From contig JANQOA010000384.1 of assembly GCA_028279305.1 (NCBI GenBank), positions 28,590 through 92,589 on the forward strand: a stretch of 64,000 nt of DNA, written 5' to 3'. Positions 51,427-61,308 of this stretch are shown one piece after another. Made by a program: the position numbers and the translations under genes. The DNA comes from Pseudomonadales bacterium. Lineage in GTDB: Bacteria > Pseudomonadota > Gammaproteobacteria > Pseudomonadales > Azotimanducaceae. Under the pieces are notes generated by a model that saw only the letters and a program-made list of their open reading frames with translations, was not told the DNA's origin and made no database searches. Within the stretch, counting starts at the first letter, position 1. Each line of letters begins with the position of its first letter.

Positions 51427-53439
51427 TCAGTCCAGCCAGATGCTTTTCAGCAGGTCTGTCACCTGGGCTTCGTGGTTGTCCACCAGCGCCGTGCGGCGGG
51501 CCTGTTCCGCTGCATCTTCGGTGCTGCCGGCCCAGTTTTCCAGGTTGTCCCAGTAGTCTGGACGGTTGCCGTAGAAGTGGTCGTAGGTGTAGTGGTTGGC
51601 GCCTGCTTCTTCCACGGTGATCTGAAACCACCGCAGGTGCGCCTCGTAGTTGCCTGCGGTGTAGTGCATCACGCACAAAATCCACGGAGAAACATAGGCA
51701 TGCTCCCGCATTTTTTCCATTTCAGCCAGCAGCTTCTGACGCGGTTCCGGGTTGCCGGACAGCAAAGCGACGTAAGAAGGCCAGAAAACAGGAATATAAG
51801 GGTGGCCCTCAGCGACCATGGCCTGGGCGCGGGGCAGGTCCTGCCTCGCCACAAAAGGAAAGTACTCAGCAAACAGATTGTTATCCGCCGGACCCGCCAG
51901 TTGCATGGCCGCTTCAAACGCAGCCATGGCCTTTTCAGTTTCCCCCATGCGCGCGTAGGTGCGGCCGATCAGCATTTTGGGGGTTGCCTGCAACGGATTC
52001 AGATGGGCCACCTGTTGATGCAGGGCTAACGCTTCTGCATAGCGGCCGTTGTTGAAATACAGCTCCGCAATTTCCCGCTGCACGATCTCTTTGGGCATGC
52101 CCAGCTCATACGCTTTTTCAAACTGCCGCTTGGCTTCCGGGAAGTTCAGGTCCATGCGCATGACCACCGCGCCCAGGCCAAAGTTGGCGTGGGGGAAGTC
52201 GGGCGCCAGTTCCAGTGCCCTTTGATAAGACGCTTTTGCGCCCATTAAACCTTCCATGCGCGGCATCAGCCCGTTCTCCGCTCTGATAAACAGCGACAAG
52301 GCTTTAAAATGATGGGCCAGATAGTAATCCGGGTCGCGGTTGATTGCAGCTTCAGCCAGAGCCGTGCAATCCGCCAGGCGTTGCTGGGCAAACGCTATGC
52401 GTGCCCGGCGCACCAGGTTATACGCTTCAATATCGTTGGTGGGCGGCGGCTGAGGTATGAAATAGCGGGCAAAATCCCTGTCTATGTACACGCCCAACTG
52501 CACCACCAGCGAGCTGGCAATTTCATCGTACAGCTCAAAAATACCGGCTACCTGATCAAACTGTTGGGTGTAGTTGTGCTGCCAGACCTGCTGGCCGTTG
52601 GTGGTGTCCGAGAGGGTAATGCTCACCCGAGTGTTTTTGCCGTCACTGCGGACATGTCCTTCCACCACGTAGTCCGCGCCGAGGATCCGGCCGATCTCCC
52701 GCACGTCGCGGCTGCGTTCGACCACTTTGAACGCGGAGTAATCGGCAATCAGGGTGATTGAGTCCAGGCCGCTCATGCGCGCGCTGATTTCCGCGCGCAG
52801 CGAGGGGCCCAGGTGCTCAAGTCCCGCATCAACCGCCTGTTGAAACGGCAACACCGCAATAATTTCAGTGTCCTCGAATGATTGCTGCCAACTGGGGATG
52901 ACCGCTTCTTCAACGGGTTCCCGGGGCTGCAGGAAAAACCAGGCCGCGATTGCCAGAACCACCGCTGCGGTAATGCCTAGTGGAAGTTGCCAGCGTTTTT
53001 GCGCGTGATCAGCTTTGCCGGCTGTAGGGTGCGGAATGTGTGTGGCGGTTTCAGCTAGTGTGGCGGTTTCAGCTTGCGCGGCAGCCCCTGCAGCAAGTGC
53101 ATCCCCGCCGGCGATGCTGACCGGCGCAATAATCTGATACCCGCGCCGGACGATGGTGCGGATGTAGGTGGGGTTTTTTGGATCGTCGTCCAGCGCCTGG
53201 CGGATCTGGTTGATGCGGCGGTGCACGGTGCTCTGTTCAACTACCCGGTCCGCCCACACCGACTGCAGAATGTCTTCGGTGGAGGTAACCTGATCACCCT
53301 GCTGCAGCAGAAACGCCAGCACATCCATGGCTTTGCCGTCCAGTTGCACGGTGCTGCCGTCTTTACGCAGCTCGTTGACGGCGGGTTCCACCTGCCAGTC
53401 GCCTAACTGGTAGATCATGCGGCGGGAGCCTTGATTCAC
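51427..53439 (-). CDS. CadC-like winged-helix regulator with TM and TPR domain
   Basis: LDVLAFLLQQGDQVTSTEDILQSVW...STVHRRINQIRQALDDDPKNPTYIRTIVRRGYQII; TM LGITAAVVLAIAAWFFL; TPRs. Confidence 0.9.
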   Translation of the reverse strand: MNQGSRRMIYQLGDWQVEPAVNELRKDGSTVQLDGKAMDVLAFLLQQGDQVTSTEDILQSVWADRVVEQSTVHRRINQIRQALDDDPKNPTYIRTIVRRGYQIIAPVSIAGGDALAAGAAAQAETATLAETATHIPHPTAGKADHAQKRWQLPLGITAAVVLAIAAWFFLQPREPVEEAVIPSWQQSFEDTEIIAVLPFQQAVDAGLEHLGPSLRAEISARMSGLDSITLIADYSAFKVVERSRDVREIGRILGADYVVEGHVRSDGKNTRVSITLSDTTNGQQVWQHNYTQQFDQVAGIFELYDEIASSLVVQLGVYIDRDFARYFIPQPPPTNDIEAYNLVRRARIAFAQQRLADCTALAEAAINRDPDYYLAHHFKALSLFIRAENGLMPRMEGLMGAKASYQRALELAPDFPHANFGLGAVVMRMDLNFPEAKRQFEKAYELGMPKEIVQREIAELYFNNGRYAEALALHQQVAHLNPLQATPKMLIGRTYARMGETEKAMAAFEAAMQLAGPADNNLFAEYFPFVARQDLPRAQAMVAEGHPYIPVFWPSYVALLSGNPEPRQKLLAEMEKMREHAYVSPWILCVMHYTAGNYEAHLRWFQITVEEAGANHYTYDHFYGNRPDYWDNLENWAGSTEDAAEQARRTALVDNHEAQVTDLLKSIWLD

Positions 53440-55274
53440 GATTGAGCCGCCGCCAGCGGTGTGCCTCGGGCTTCTTTCTCAGCCAGCACCTGCATGGCGG
53501 CCTTGTACCCGGGCAGTTCACGGATGGCCTGCAGGTCAACTGCGCTTCTAACCAGACCAAAGTGAAAGACGTCCTGTTCTTCAACCAACTTGTGCAACCA
53601 TGCAACGGCCGCGTCAAACTCTCCCAGATGCACGTAAGCTTCAAATACGTTGTACGCAGGCACCGGCACGCCTTTACTGCTGGCCGCTTCCAGCCTGTTC
53701 AGTAATTCGCGGGCTTCGTCTTCACGCTTCAACAGCACAAACAGGTGAGGGAAGCGGTAGGCATCCGTGGTACGGAATTCGGCCCAATGTTCATCCAGCA
53801 ATGCGTTCGCTTCATCCACCTCACCCAGCATTGCCAACGCTTTAATTAACTCGGCTTTGTGGCTCAGCACGCCGGAACTCGCGGGTGCGCCCGCGGGATA
53901 AAGGTACAGGTTCTCACGCAGCAGCAGCGCGGCGTCCCGGTAGTTGCCCAGCCCGTTCAAACACCTGGCCGCCAATACCGCCGAATACGTCTGGTCAAAC
54001 TGGGCACCCTCCGCCAGAGCCTGCTGCCAGTAGGACAATGCGCTGTTCAGATTACCCTGGCTGAAGCGAATGGCTGCGCGCCAGAAGTTCACCGAAAACT
54101 CAGCGGTACGGGGTGCATCCCGGGCGATCTCCAAATGCCGCCACGCTTCCTCGTAGTCCAGGTCCGCCAACAGGATGTATTTGGCCACCGCCAGGTTAAA
54201 CAACGACTGCGGCTGCTGTTCAAGCAGCGTGCGGGCCAGTTCCAAGCCCTTTTCACGTTCTTTGTTGGATTGAATGGTGAATAAGAGTTGGCCCGTTGCC
54301 GGCCAATACCGCGGGTCTGCTTCAACCGCCTGCTCCAACATGCGCCGCGCATGCAGCGGATTTTCCATGGCATGTGACTTGGCGTAGAAACGTTTGGCCT
54401 CAAGGGAAATCCAGTCCGGCGAAAGTTCAGCCGCACCCACCCCCAGGATTGATCTGTTAATCCACGTTGATGCGTATGCCGCTTCCTCAAAACGCCGCAA
54501 CGGGGTAGGCAGTTCAAACACACGGCTCCAGACTGTGGTCTGCAGCAGCCGCGTGTACAACTCTATGCTCACCCTGGTGGTATCTTGATTTTCTGCGGCA
54601 TCCACCTGCACACGAAAGTGCGGTTCTGCCTCATCCTCAGGTGCCACCAGCCGCACATGGTCTTTGTTGTTCAGACCATCTCTTAAGTCAGCAGCAACAA
54701 TCCGGTAGGCCGCATTGGCTTCCTGTTTGGGTTCTATCACCACGCTCCAACCGCCGTCGGCAGGACTTGCCGGCGGGCTGCGAAATTCGCCGTACAGCCA
54801 CACCCCAACCGCCGCCAACACAACAACCACCCCGGCCGCCAGCAGACCCGGCTTCAATAACGATGCGCTTTTTTCCTGTTCTTCTGTGGGACGCTGAAAG
54901 GGTGTGGCGGATTCCGGGGATGCGCTGTCAGCGGGCGTATCTGCCACGGACACCGTGGCTACAATCTGATAGCCGCGGCGTACGATGGTTTTGATAAAGG
55001 TCGGGGATTTGGCGTCGTCCGCCAGGGCGGCGCGGATCTGGTTGATGCGGCGGTGGACGGTGCTTTGTTCAACCACCCGGTCCGGCCATACGGCTTGCAG
55101 CAGTTCTTCCGTGGACACCACCCGGTCCGCGTTGGCCAGCAGGTAGGCCAGCACGTCCATGGTTTTGGCTTCCAACTGCAGGTTTTCTTCACCGCGCTGC
55201 AGGCGGTTGGCCTGGGGGTCAACCACCCAGTCATTCAGCAGGTAGCTCGGCGAGTCTCCCTGGCCCATCCCCAT
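53436..55274 (-). CDS. CadC-like winged-helix regulator with TM and TPR-like repeats (paralog of adjacent gene)
   Basis: MDVLAYLLANADRVVSTEELLQAVWPDRVVEQSTVHRRINQIRAAL...TIVRRGYQIV; ATGA overlap. Confidence 0.88.
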   Translation of the reverse strand: MGMGQGDSPSYLLNDWVVDPQANRLQRGEENLQLEAKTMDVLAYLLANADRVVSTEELLQAVWPDRVVEQSTVHRRINQIRAALADDAKSPTFIKTIVRRGYQIVATVSVADTPADSASPESATPFQRPTEEQEKSASLLKPGLLAAGVVVVLAAVGVWLYGEFRSPPASPADGGWSVVIEPKQEANAAYRIVAADLRDGLNNKDHVRLVAPEDEAEPHFRVQVDAAENQDTTRVSIELYTRLLQTTVWSRVFELPTPLRRFEEAAYASTWINRSILGVGAAELSPDWISLEAKRFYAKSHAMENPLHARRMLEQAVEADPRYWPATGQLLFTIQSNKEREKGLELARTLLEQQPQSLFNLAVAKYILLADLDYEEAWRHLEIARDAPRTAEFSVNFWRAAIRFSQGNLNSALSYWQQALAEGAQFDQTYSAVLAARCLNGLGNYRDAALLLRENLYLYPAGAPASSGVLSHKAELIKALAMLGEVDEANALLDEHWAEFRTTDAYRFPHLFVLLKREDEARELLNRLEAASSKGVPVPAYNVFEAYVHLGEFDAAVAWLHKLVEEQDVFHFGLVRSAVDLQAIRELPGYKAAMQVLAEKEARGTPLAAAQS

Positions 55275-55301
55275 CCATCTGTGTTGCGCTGCTATTAGCC
55301 G

Positions 55302-56537
55302 TTAGTTGAATCTATACCGTTCCATCTGCGGGTTGTCCACCCGGTCCCGGCGGTTGCGGTACTTGTGCTGCAGGCGCAGGCTTTCCTTGGTCAGCAGGTC
55401 GTCACCGAGCTGTTCCGCGGCGGCGGCGCGCAGGGCGTAGAAGGCGCTGCGTTTTTTGATGTCGATGGCTTCGTTAATGGCCTTCAGTGCTTCTTCGTAA
55501 GCGCTGTTATGGAACGCCTGCTGGGCCACGGCAAAGTGATAGTAGGGGTTGCGGCGCTGGTAGCGTTTCGCCAGTTCAGCATATTTCTGCGCTTCCTGCA
55601 GCCGGCCTTGCTGTTCAAGGCTCTTCGCCACCCCGGCAATGGCGGTTTTGTTGTCACCGTCCAGGCGCAGCGCGGTGCGGTAGCTCTGTTCCGCCAGCAC
55701 CGGCGCCTGCAGCACGCTGTACAGTACCCCCAGATTGTTCCACAGGTCGTGGTTGGTGGGGGCGGTGTGAATGGCCCGCTTCATGTACGCAAACGAGGTG
55801 GAGTAATCCCTGGCGTGCAGGTGGTCGATGGCAATGTTGGCGTAAAACAGGCTGTTGGCATGAGCATCGCTGATGCGCCGGCGGCGGGCGTCTTCTTCCG
55901 AGTTCACGGAGTTGAAGTCCACCGTCATTTCGTTGTCCATCAGGCCAGGCATGCTCATGTTTTTCATCAGCACGTTGATGTGATTGTTTTTGATCAGGTA
56001 GCCGCTTTCCACATTCCATACCGGGCGGCCGGTGACCAGCTGAAACTCCGCCTCCAGCCCCGCTTCCCGGGCGATGGCGACAAACATGTTGGTATAGGCC
56101 ACGCAATTGCCTTTGCGTTGTTCGAAGGTTTCCGCGGCGGTGTAGGTGGCGTTGGGTTCGTACTGGTCAACAAAGTATCTGTGGTCCATCAGCTTTTTCA
56201 TCAGCACGCGGAAGCGCGCATAGCTGGACATACGCCGCAGGCTTTTGACGTCGACAAATTCCCGCATCGCCGGGCTGACCCATAGCGGGTCTATTGCAGG
56301 AGCTGCGTCCACTGGCTCGCCGAATACGCTGGCGCCGTCCAGAAGCGCTGGGTCGTAGCGGACGGTGTTGTAGTTGGCGCTGGCGCAGCCGCCGAGGAGG
56401 ATGACCATGCCGAGGCTGAGGATGAGTGCGGGCACAACAGCACCCCTGCGGCCGGCCGGGTCGCTCCGCCCGCCGCCGCTGGGCACTTTCAACGGGTGCC
56501 GCCGCCGCATACTGCCCGTATACACGCCGGACATCAC
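55302..56537 (-). CDS. Transglutaminase-like lipoprotein with TPRs
   Basis: LGGCASANY lipobox; FEQRKGNCVAYTNMFVAIAREAGLEAEFQLV; TPR region. Confidence 0.85.
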   Translation of the reverse strand: MMSGVYTGSMRRRHPLKVPSGGGRSDPAGRRGAVVPALILSLGMVILLGGCASANYNTVRYDPALLDGASVFGEPVDAAPAIDPLWVSPAMREFVDVKSLRRMSSYARFRVLMKKLMDHRYFVDQYEPNATYTAAETFEQRKGNCVAYTNMFVAIAREAGLEAEFQLVTGRPVWNVESGYLIKNNHINVLMKNMSMPGLMDNEMTVDFNSVNSEEDARRRRISDAHANSLFYANIAIDHLHARDYSTSFAYMKRAIHTAPTNHDLWNNLGVLYSVLQAPVLAEQSYRTALRLDGDNKTAIAGVAKSLEQQGRLQEAQKYAELAKRYQRRNPYYHFAVAQQAFHNSAYEEALKAINEAIDIKKRSAFYALRAAAAEQLGDDLLTKESLRLQHKYRNRRDRVDNPQMERYRFN

Positions 56538-56682
56538 TACCGCTCCTCACGCGCATGGACATTAGAATATATGCCTGTATCGCGGCGGGCTCAAGTAGGT
56601 GTCAGACAGGCGCTTCACTGATGATACAGGGGCGTTACACGGGCGGTACAGCGTCGTTCCAGGCCGGTAACGGGGCGGTATT

Positions 56683-57279
56683 TCAGCTTTCCCGGGTAAA
56701 CTCCCGGCGGAATTCGAACTCCTCGTTGTCCGCGCTGATCATGATTTCCACCAGCAGCCGGCTGCCGTTGTCCTGCAGCTGATAACGTTCCTGCACTTTC
56801 AGGTCGCTGGCTTCGCTGATCACCACCAGCTCGCGGTTTTCCCAGCCGGCGTGCACTTCCCACAGGCCGCGCTGCTTCTCCCCCCAACTGATGTCCCGGT
56901 ACACGCCGGGCACATGCTGCACGCCCATGCTGTCCCTGTTCTGCTCAATTTCAATTTTGCTGGCGCTGAGCACCTGGAAATCGTGGCGGATAAACGACAG
57001 CCCGCTGCCCGCCGCACGGGCGATAATCGCCTGGCGGCTGCCGCCGCGGCCGACTCCGCGCCGGTTCTTGTCCCCTCTGCGGTTGCGCAGGTCCGGCACC
57101 ACGTCCGAGTTGATGACGTCCAGAATCCACACCCCGGAAAGGTTGATGTCCGGCGGATTTTCCGGCGAAAGCTCAATACCGCTGCAGCCCGCCAGGGTCA
57201 TGCAGGCGGCCAGCCATAAGCCCGGGGTGTGTCTCACCGCGGGTCCCGGATGGTGCAGGTGCCCTGGGCCATGGCGCAT
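56683..57279 (-). CDS. Lipoprotein of unknown function
   Basis: WLAACMTLAGCSG lipobox; start uncertain (likely near 57237). Confidence 0.6.
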   Translation of the reverse strand: MRHGPGHLHHPGPAVRHTPGLWLAACMTLAGCSGIELSPENPPDINLSGVWILDVINSDVVPDLRNRRGDKNRRGVGRGGSRQAIIARAAGSGLSFIRHDFQVLSASKIEIEQNRDSMGVQHVPGVYRDISWGEKQRGLWEVHAGWENRELVVISEASDLKVQERYQLQDNGSRLLVEIMISADNEEFEFRREFTRES

Positions 57280-57662
57280 AGGCGGCCTTCATTTTCCAGG
57301 TCGATGCGCACCACCGCCTGGCTGCGGGTCATGTTCAGAATCTGCGCTTTGGCCGTAACCGTGCCCTGGCTGACCGGCGCGGTGAGGTTAATTTTAAACT
57401 CCGTGGTGGCCGCCCACTGGCCCTTCTGCATGGCCGGGTAACACACACAGCCCAGCATGTGGTCGCAGAATGCGCTCAACACGCCGCCGTGCATGTTGCC
57501 GAAAGCGGTCAGCAGGTCTTTGCGCACTTCAAATTGGCCTTCCATGGTGCCGGGGCCGGCATCGGTAATGGTGAAACCCAGAAACTCTACTATGCCGCCC
57601 GCGCCTTCCGCCGGGCCTTTGAAGCGTTCCGCCACTTTCTCGTTAAACTGAATCTCCGCCAA
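57234..57662 (-). CDS. PaaI-family hotdog thioesterase
   Basis: FGNMHGGVLSAFCDHMLGCVCY. Confidence 0.88.
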   Translation of the reverse strand: MAEIQFNEKVAERFKGPAEGAGGIVEFLGFTITDAGPGTMEGQFEVRKDLLTAFGNMHGGVLSAFCDHMLGCVCYPAMQKGQWAATTEFKINLTAPVSQGTVTAKAQILNMTRSQAVVRIDLENEGRLCAMAQGTCTIRDPR

Positions 57663-57698
57663 GGGGGCCTCCTTATCGCCTCGCGCTTAAGCCGGGCG

Positions 57699-58796
57699 CT
57701 AATGTTCCGGGACGAGGCAGGAATGGATGCTGCTGTCGTCTTCAATTTCCCGCGCCAGGGTGCGAATGGCCAGCGCGGCATCCGACAGCTTAAAGTCATG
57801 CGTGTGCATTTGCATCAGGTCTACGCGGCGGCTTTCTATAAGATTGATGGCCGCCCGGTAACCTTTGGAGGTGACACCCATGGCACCCATCATCTGTATC
57901 TCTTTGGTCACCACATAGTCGGAGATAAATTCGTTGACCGGTTTAAACCCTTTCACGCCGGCCAGCACAATCTTGCCACCCATTTTGACCATGCGCAGCG
58001 CATCCGCCACCGGCTGGGTGGCATAAGCGCTCACATCCACTACCACATCCGCGCCGCGGCCGCCGGTGATGGCTTTGACCCGCGCCACCGGGTCTTCGTT
58101 GTCCACGTCGATGCAGTGGTCGGCGCCCAGCGCCTTGGCCACCGCCAGTTTGTCCGTGTCCGCGGCCAGGCCGGTGACAATAATGGTGCCCGCCCCCACT
58201 TCACGGCAGGCCACCACGCTGGCCAGGCCGCGCTGGCCCGGGCCCAGGATCACCACCGTGTCGCCGGGCTGGGTGTCCGGCAGGTCCACCGCCCAGCGGA
58301 AACCGGCCCCCAGCGGGTTGAACATCACCGCCAGTTCCGGCGCCAATGACGGGTCCACCTTATGCACCACCGAGTTGGGGTGCAGGTACATATACTGGGC
58401 GTAACCGCCCCACAGCCCCGGCCATTCGCTTAAGGGGATGTAAGAATAAATCTTGCGGTGGTCGCACAGATGGTAGCTGCCGCCCAGGCAGGGGTCGCAG
58501 TGGCGGCAGGAGAGCATGGTTTCCACCGCCACCCGGTCACCCACGTCCACCCCCCAGCGCTGCGCGGCGCGGTCGCCGATTTTCGCAATCACCCCCAAAG
58601 GCTCGTGTCCGGGGATCACCGGCATCGGCGTGCGCAGCACATCTTCAAACTGTTCATAGTCGCTGCCGCAGATGCCGCACACTTCCAGGCGCAGAATGGC
58701 GGCATCTTCGCTGATGTCCGGAATGTCGATGTCCATGGGGGTGAGTTCACGCTTGGCGGTCTGCACCATGGCAAATGAGGTTTTCGGCAGGCTCAT
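57699..58796 (-). CDS. Zinc-dependent alcohol dehydrogenase family protein
   Basis: CGICGSDYEQF, GHEPLGVI, CRHCDPCLGGSYHLC, VVILGPGQRGLASV. Confidence 0.93.
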   Translation of the reverse strand: MSLPKTSFAMVQTAKRELTPMDIDIPDISEDAAILRLEVCGICGSDYEQFEDVLRTPMPVIPGHEPLGVIAKIGDRAAQRWGVDVGDRVAVETMLSCRHCDPCLGGSYHLCDHRKIYSYIPLSEWPGLWGGYAQYMYLHPNSVVHKVDPSLAPELAVMFNPLGAGFRWAVDLPDTQPGDTVVILGPGQRGLASVVACREVGAGTIIVTGLAADTDKLAVAKALGADHCIDVDNEDPVARVKAITGGRGADVVVDVSAYATQPVADALRMVKMGGKIVLAGVKGFKPVNEFISDYVVTKEIQMMGAMGVTSKGYRAAINLIESRRVDLMQMHTHDFKLSDAALAIRTLAREIEDDSSIHSCLVPEH

Positions 58797-59890
58797 TTCA
58801 CATATCCTGTTTGTTGGCCCAGCACCCGGGTGGCTTCATCCACCAACTGCTGCATGATCTGCGCCACCGGTTTCACTTCGTTGAAGTATCCCACACTCTG
58901 GCCGGCGCCGGAGTGGATCAGCGGTTCGATATCGTGTTCTTCAATGGCACCCAGCAGATCACCCACCAGCACATCCTGATAAGGCATTTTCAGCGGTTCC
59001 GGCGCCTCCTCCGCGGCCCACTCCTGGCTCCAGGCGGTGCGCACCTGGCGGAAAGTTTTGCCGCTTTCGGAACGGGTGATGACGGTGTCGCCGCTGCCCG
59101 CTGCAAGCAGCTTGCGGGTATTCACCGGGTGCATATGGCCCTGATGTTCTTCGCTCAACAGCCAGGCGGTACCCAGCCACACTCCCTGCGCGCCCATGGC
59201 CAGCGCCGCGGCAATATGCCGGCCGGTGGCCACACCGCCGGCGGCCAGCACCGGCACGTCGCCGGCCGCATCAACAATCTGCGGCACCAGTGAATAGGTG
59301 CCGATGGGGCCGGTATGTGCGCCGGCGTCGTAACCCTGGGCAACCAGGAAGTCCACCCCGGCGCGCACGCTGCGCGCCACGTGATGGGGGCTGCCGATCA
59401 GCGCCAGGGTGGTTTTGCCGCCGGCTCTGGCTTCCGCCACCGCGTCCGGCGGCGCGCCGATGCCGCAGGCAAACAGGTCTACATCCGAATCCAGCACCGC
59501 CCGCAGTTGCGCCGCCTCAATTTCCCTGGAGCGGATAAAACGCGTGCGCATGCCCGGCCCGGACGCCTCCGGCACCTGGTATTTGCTGATCAGGCCCTGC
59601 ACAAAGTCTTTGTGCGGTTGCGGAATCTCCGCTTCGATTTCAGCGCGGGAGTTATGCTCCGGCATGCCCGGCGGCAGCACCAGGTCCACCCCGAACGGCA
59701 GGTCACCCACCAGCTCGCGGATCTGCCTTAGTTCAGCGGTTATTTCTTCGGGAAAACGCCGGGTGGCGCCGTACACGCCAAAGCCGCCGGCGCGGCTGAT
59801 GGCCGCCACGGTGCTGACGTCGTGGGCAAAACCGAAAATGGGATATTTTATGTTGAGGCGGTCACAGAGCGGTGTCCACACATGCGGCAT
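58793..59890 (-). CDS. Nitronate monooxygenase family protein
   Basis: YPIFGFAHDVSTVAAISRAGGFGVYGATR; VPVLAAGGVATGRHIAAALAMGAQGVWLGTAWL. Confidence 0.9.
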   Translation of the reverse strand: MPHVWTPLCDRLNIKYPIFGFAHDVSTVAAISRAGGFGVYGATRRFPEEITAELRQIRELVGDLPFGVDLVLPPGMPEHNSRAEIEAEIPQPHKDFVQGLISKYQVPEASGPGMRTRFIRSREIEAAQLRAVLDSDVDLFACGIGAPPDAVAEARAGGKTTLALIGSPHHVARSVRAGVDFLVAQGYDAGAHTGPIGTYSLVPQIVDAAGDVPVLAAGGVATGRHIAAALAMGAQGVWLGTAWLLSEEHQGHMHPVNTRKLLAAGSGDTVITRSESGKTFRQVRTAWSQEWAAEEAPEPLKMPYQDVLVGDLLGAIEEHDIEPLIHSGAGQSVGYFNEVKPVAQIMQQLVDEATRVLGQQTGYVK

Positions 59891-59892
59891 GG

Positions 59893-60318
59893 TCAGTCGC
59901 GGCTGGCTTTCCTGGCGCTGGCCAGCGGCGTGACCGTGGCGCGGTGGCTGCTGTCCTGGGCGCGGGGGCCGGCGGTTTCACCTTCCGCCATGCCTTTCTG
60001 TTTGCGTACCACTTCCAGTTCGATGGCAATGCCGCTCAGGTCTACTTCTTCCGCTTCTTCCACCACGGTGGTTTCCGGCGCGCGCACCTGGTTCAGCGCG
60101 GTGTCGATCACTTCAAATGCATTCAAGTGCTGCAGCCGCGGATGGTTGCGCACCACTTCAAGGTAAAAGTCTTTGTAAGCCTGGCTGGGAATCACATCAA
60201 ACACCGGGTCGTAGCCCCCCGCATGCACCTGCAGCGAGTTATGCCCGTACTGCTCAGGCCACAACCTGCACCAATCGCGCCACAGGCGCAATATAACCGT
60301 CTCCTGTTGCCGGTTCAC
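59893..60318 (-). CDS. Hypothetical protein
   Basis: In-frame GTG near 60318 (VNRQQETVILRLWRDWCRLWPEQYG); start uncertain. Confidence 0.5.
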   Translation of the reverse strand: MNRQQETVILRLWRDWCRLWPEQYGHNSLQVHAGGYDPVFDVIPSQAYKDFYLEVVRNHPRLQHLNAFEVIDTALNQVRAPETTVVEEAEEVDLSGIAIELEVVRKQKGMAEGETAGPRAQDSSHRATVTPLASARKASRD

Positions 60319-60527
60319 GGTATCCCCCAAATACTGCTGACTACAGGCGTATCTCTTTGTTTTTTTACACGCCAACGCCTCGACTATAACAAGAATCCGC
60401 CCACGGAAATAGAACAATTTAGGCAAATAAACTTACCATTTGCTTACATTCCGAACCCTTCGTTTACAAGGTCAGCCAGGTCTGCCGCTGCGGATATAGC
60501 AGAATCTGAACCCATCATTCTTAGATA

Positions 60528-61304
60528 TTGGCTTTATTAGCCGCGCGAAGCGCCTGGACTGTGGGGATCTCAGCTAAGGCTCTAGCAGGGGACATAGAGA
60601 GGCTTGAGATATTGGCAGTACGGGCTTCCAGGTTACGTTGGTTTGTCTATTACACGGGCGCGGTGTGCGTGGGCCTGGCCGCGGCGGCTCTGCAGATGCG
60701 CGGCGCGGGCCCGGCGGACTACCCTGATGCCATTCTGGACGTATCCGGCACAGGCCCGGTGATGGCGGCCAACCCGGGTGACGCCGCTGCCCGGGCCAAC
60801 CTCTCTGCTACTTCAGCCCAGGCTGATGCCGGCAGTAAAACCCGCCCGCACTCTACCCCTGAAGATACCCCTGAAGATGTCGCTCAAGACACCCCTCAAG
60901 ATATGCCCAGCCGTTTTGACCTGGATGTGCCCCGGCAGCAGACGACCTTCGGCCAGGCGGAAATCCAGGCGCTGCTGCAGGCCGGCGCCGCCACCGTCTA
61001 TCTGCCCGACGGGCAGCTTTTACACCTGCACACCAGCCACACCCGGGACCTGGCGGGTGATGGCCATGTCATCACCGCTGCCGCAGCCGGGCTGGTGAGC
61101 ACCATTACCACCCGCGGCAACCTGTTTTTTGCCACCCTGGCCACCCCGCGCGGCGTCTACCGGCTGCAAAACCTGCCGCACAGCAATACCCAGGCCAGCG
61201 TCACGGCCCACCGCGCCCTGGACCAGCGCACCATGCAGACGCCGCGGGACTTTGCCCATGCGCCGGTGCCGGGGGCTCCCGAACATAAACAGGAACATAA
61301 CTAA
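60528..61304 (+). CDS. Hypothetical membrane-anchored Pro/Asp-rich protein
   Basis: TM FVYYTGAVCVGLAAAAL; low-complexity TPEDTPEDVAQDTPQDMP; start uncertain. Confidence 0.5.
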   Translation: MALLAARSAWTVGISAKALAGDIERLEILAVRASRLRWFVYYTGAVCVGLAAAALQMRGAGPADYPDAILDVSGTGPVMAANPGDAAARANLSATSAQADAGSKTRPHSTPEDTPEDVAQDTPQDMPSRFDLDVPRQQTTFGQAEIQALLQAGAATVYLPDGQLLHLHTSHTRDLAGDGHVITAAAAGLVSTITTRGNLFFATLATPRGVYRLQNLPHSNTQASVTAHRALDQRTMQTPRDFAHAPVPGAPEHKQEHN

Positions 61305-61308
61305 AAAC

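Noticed and set aside
55365-56285. 306-aa plus-strand ORF opposite the transglutaminase/TPR gene
   Set aside because: Antisense shadow of a motif-supported gene; low-complexity composition.
57459-58349. 296-aa plus-strand ORF opposite the thioesterase and dehydrogenase
   Set aside because: Antisense shadow; His/Arg-rich composition without motifs.
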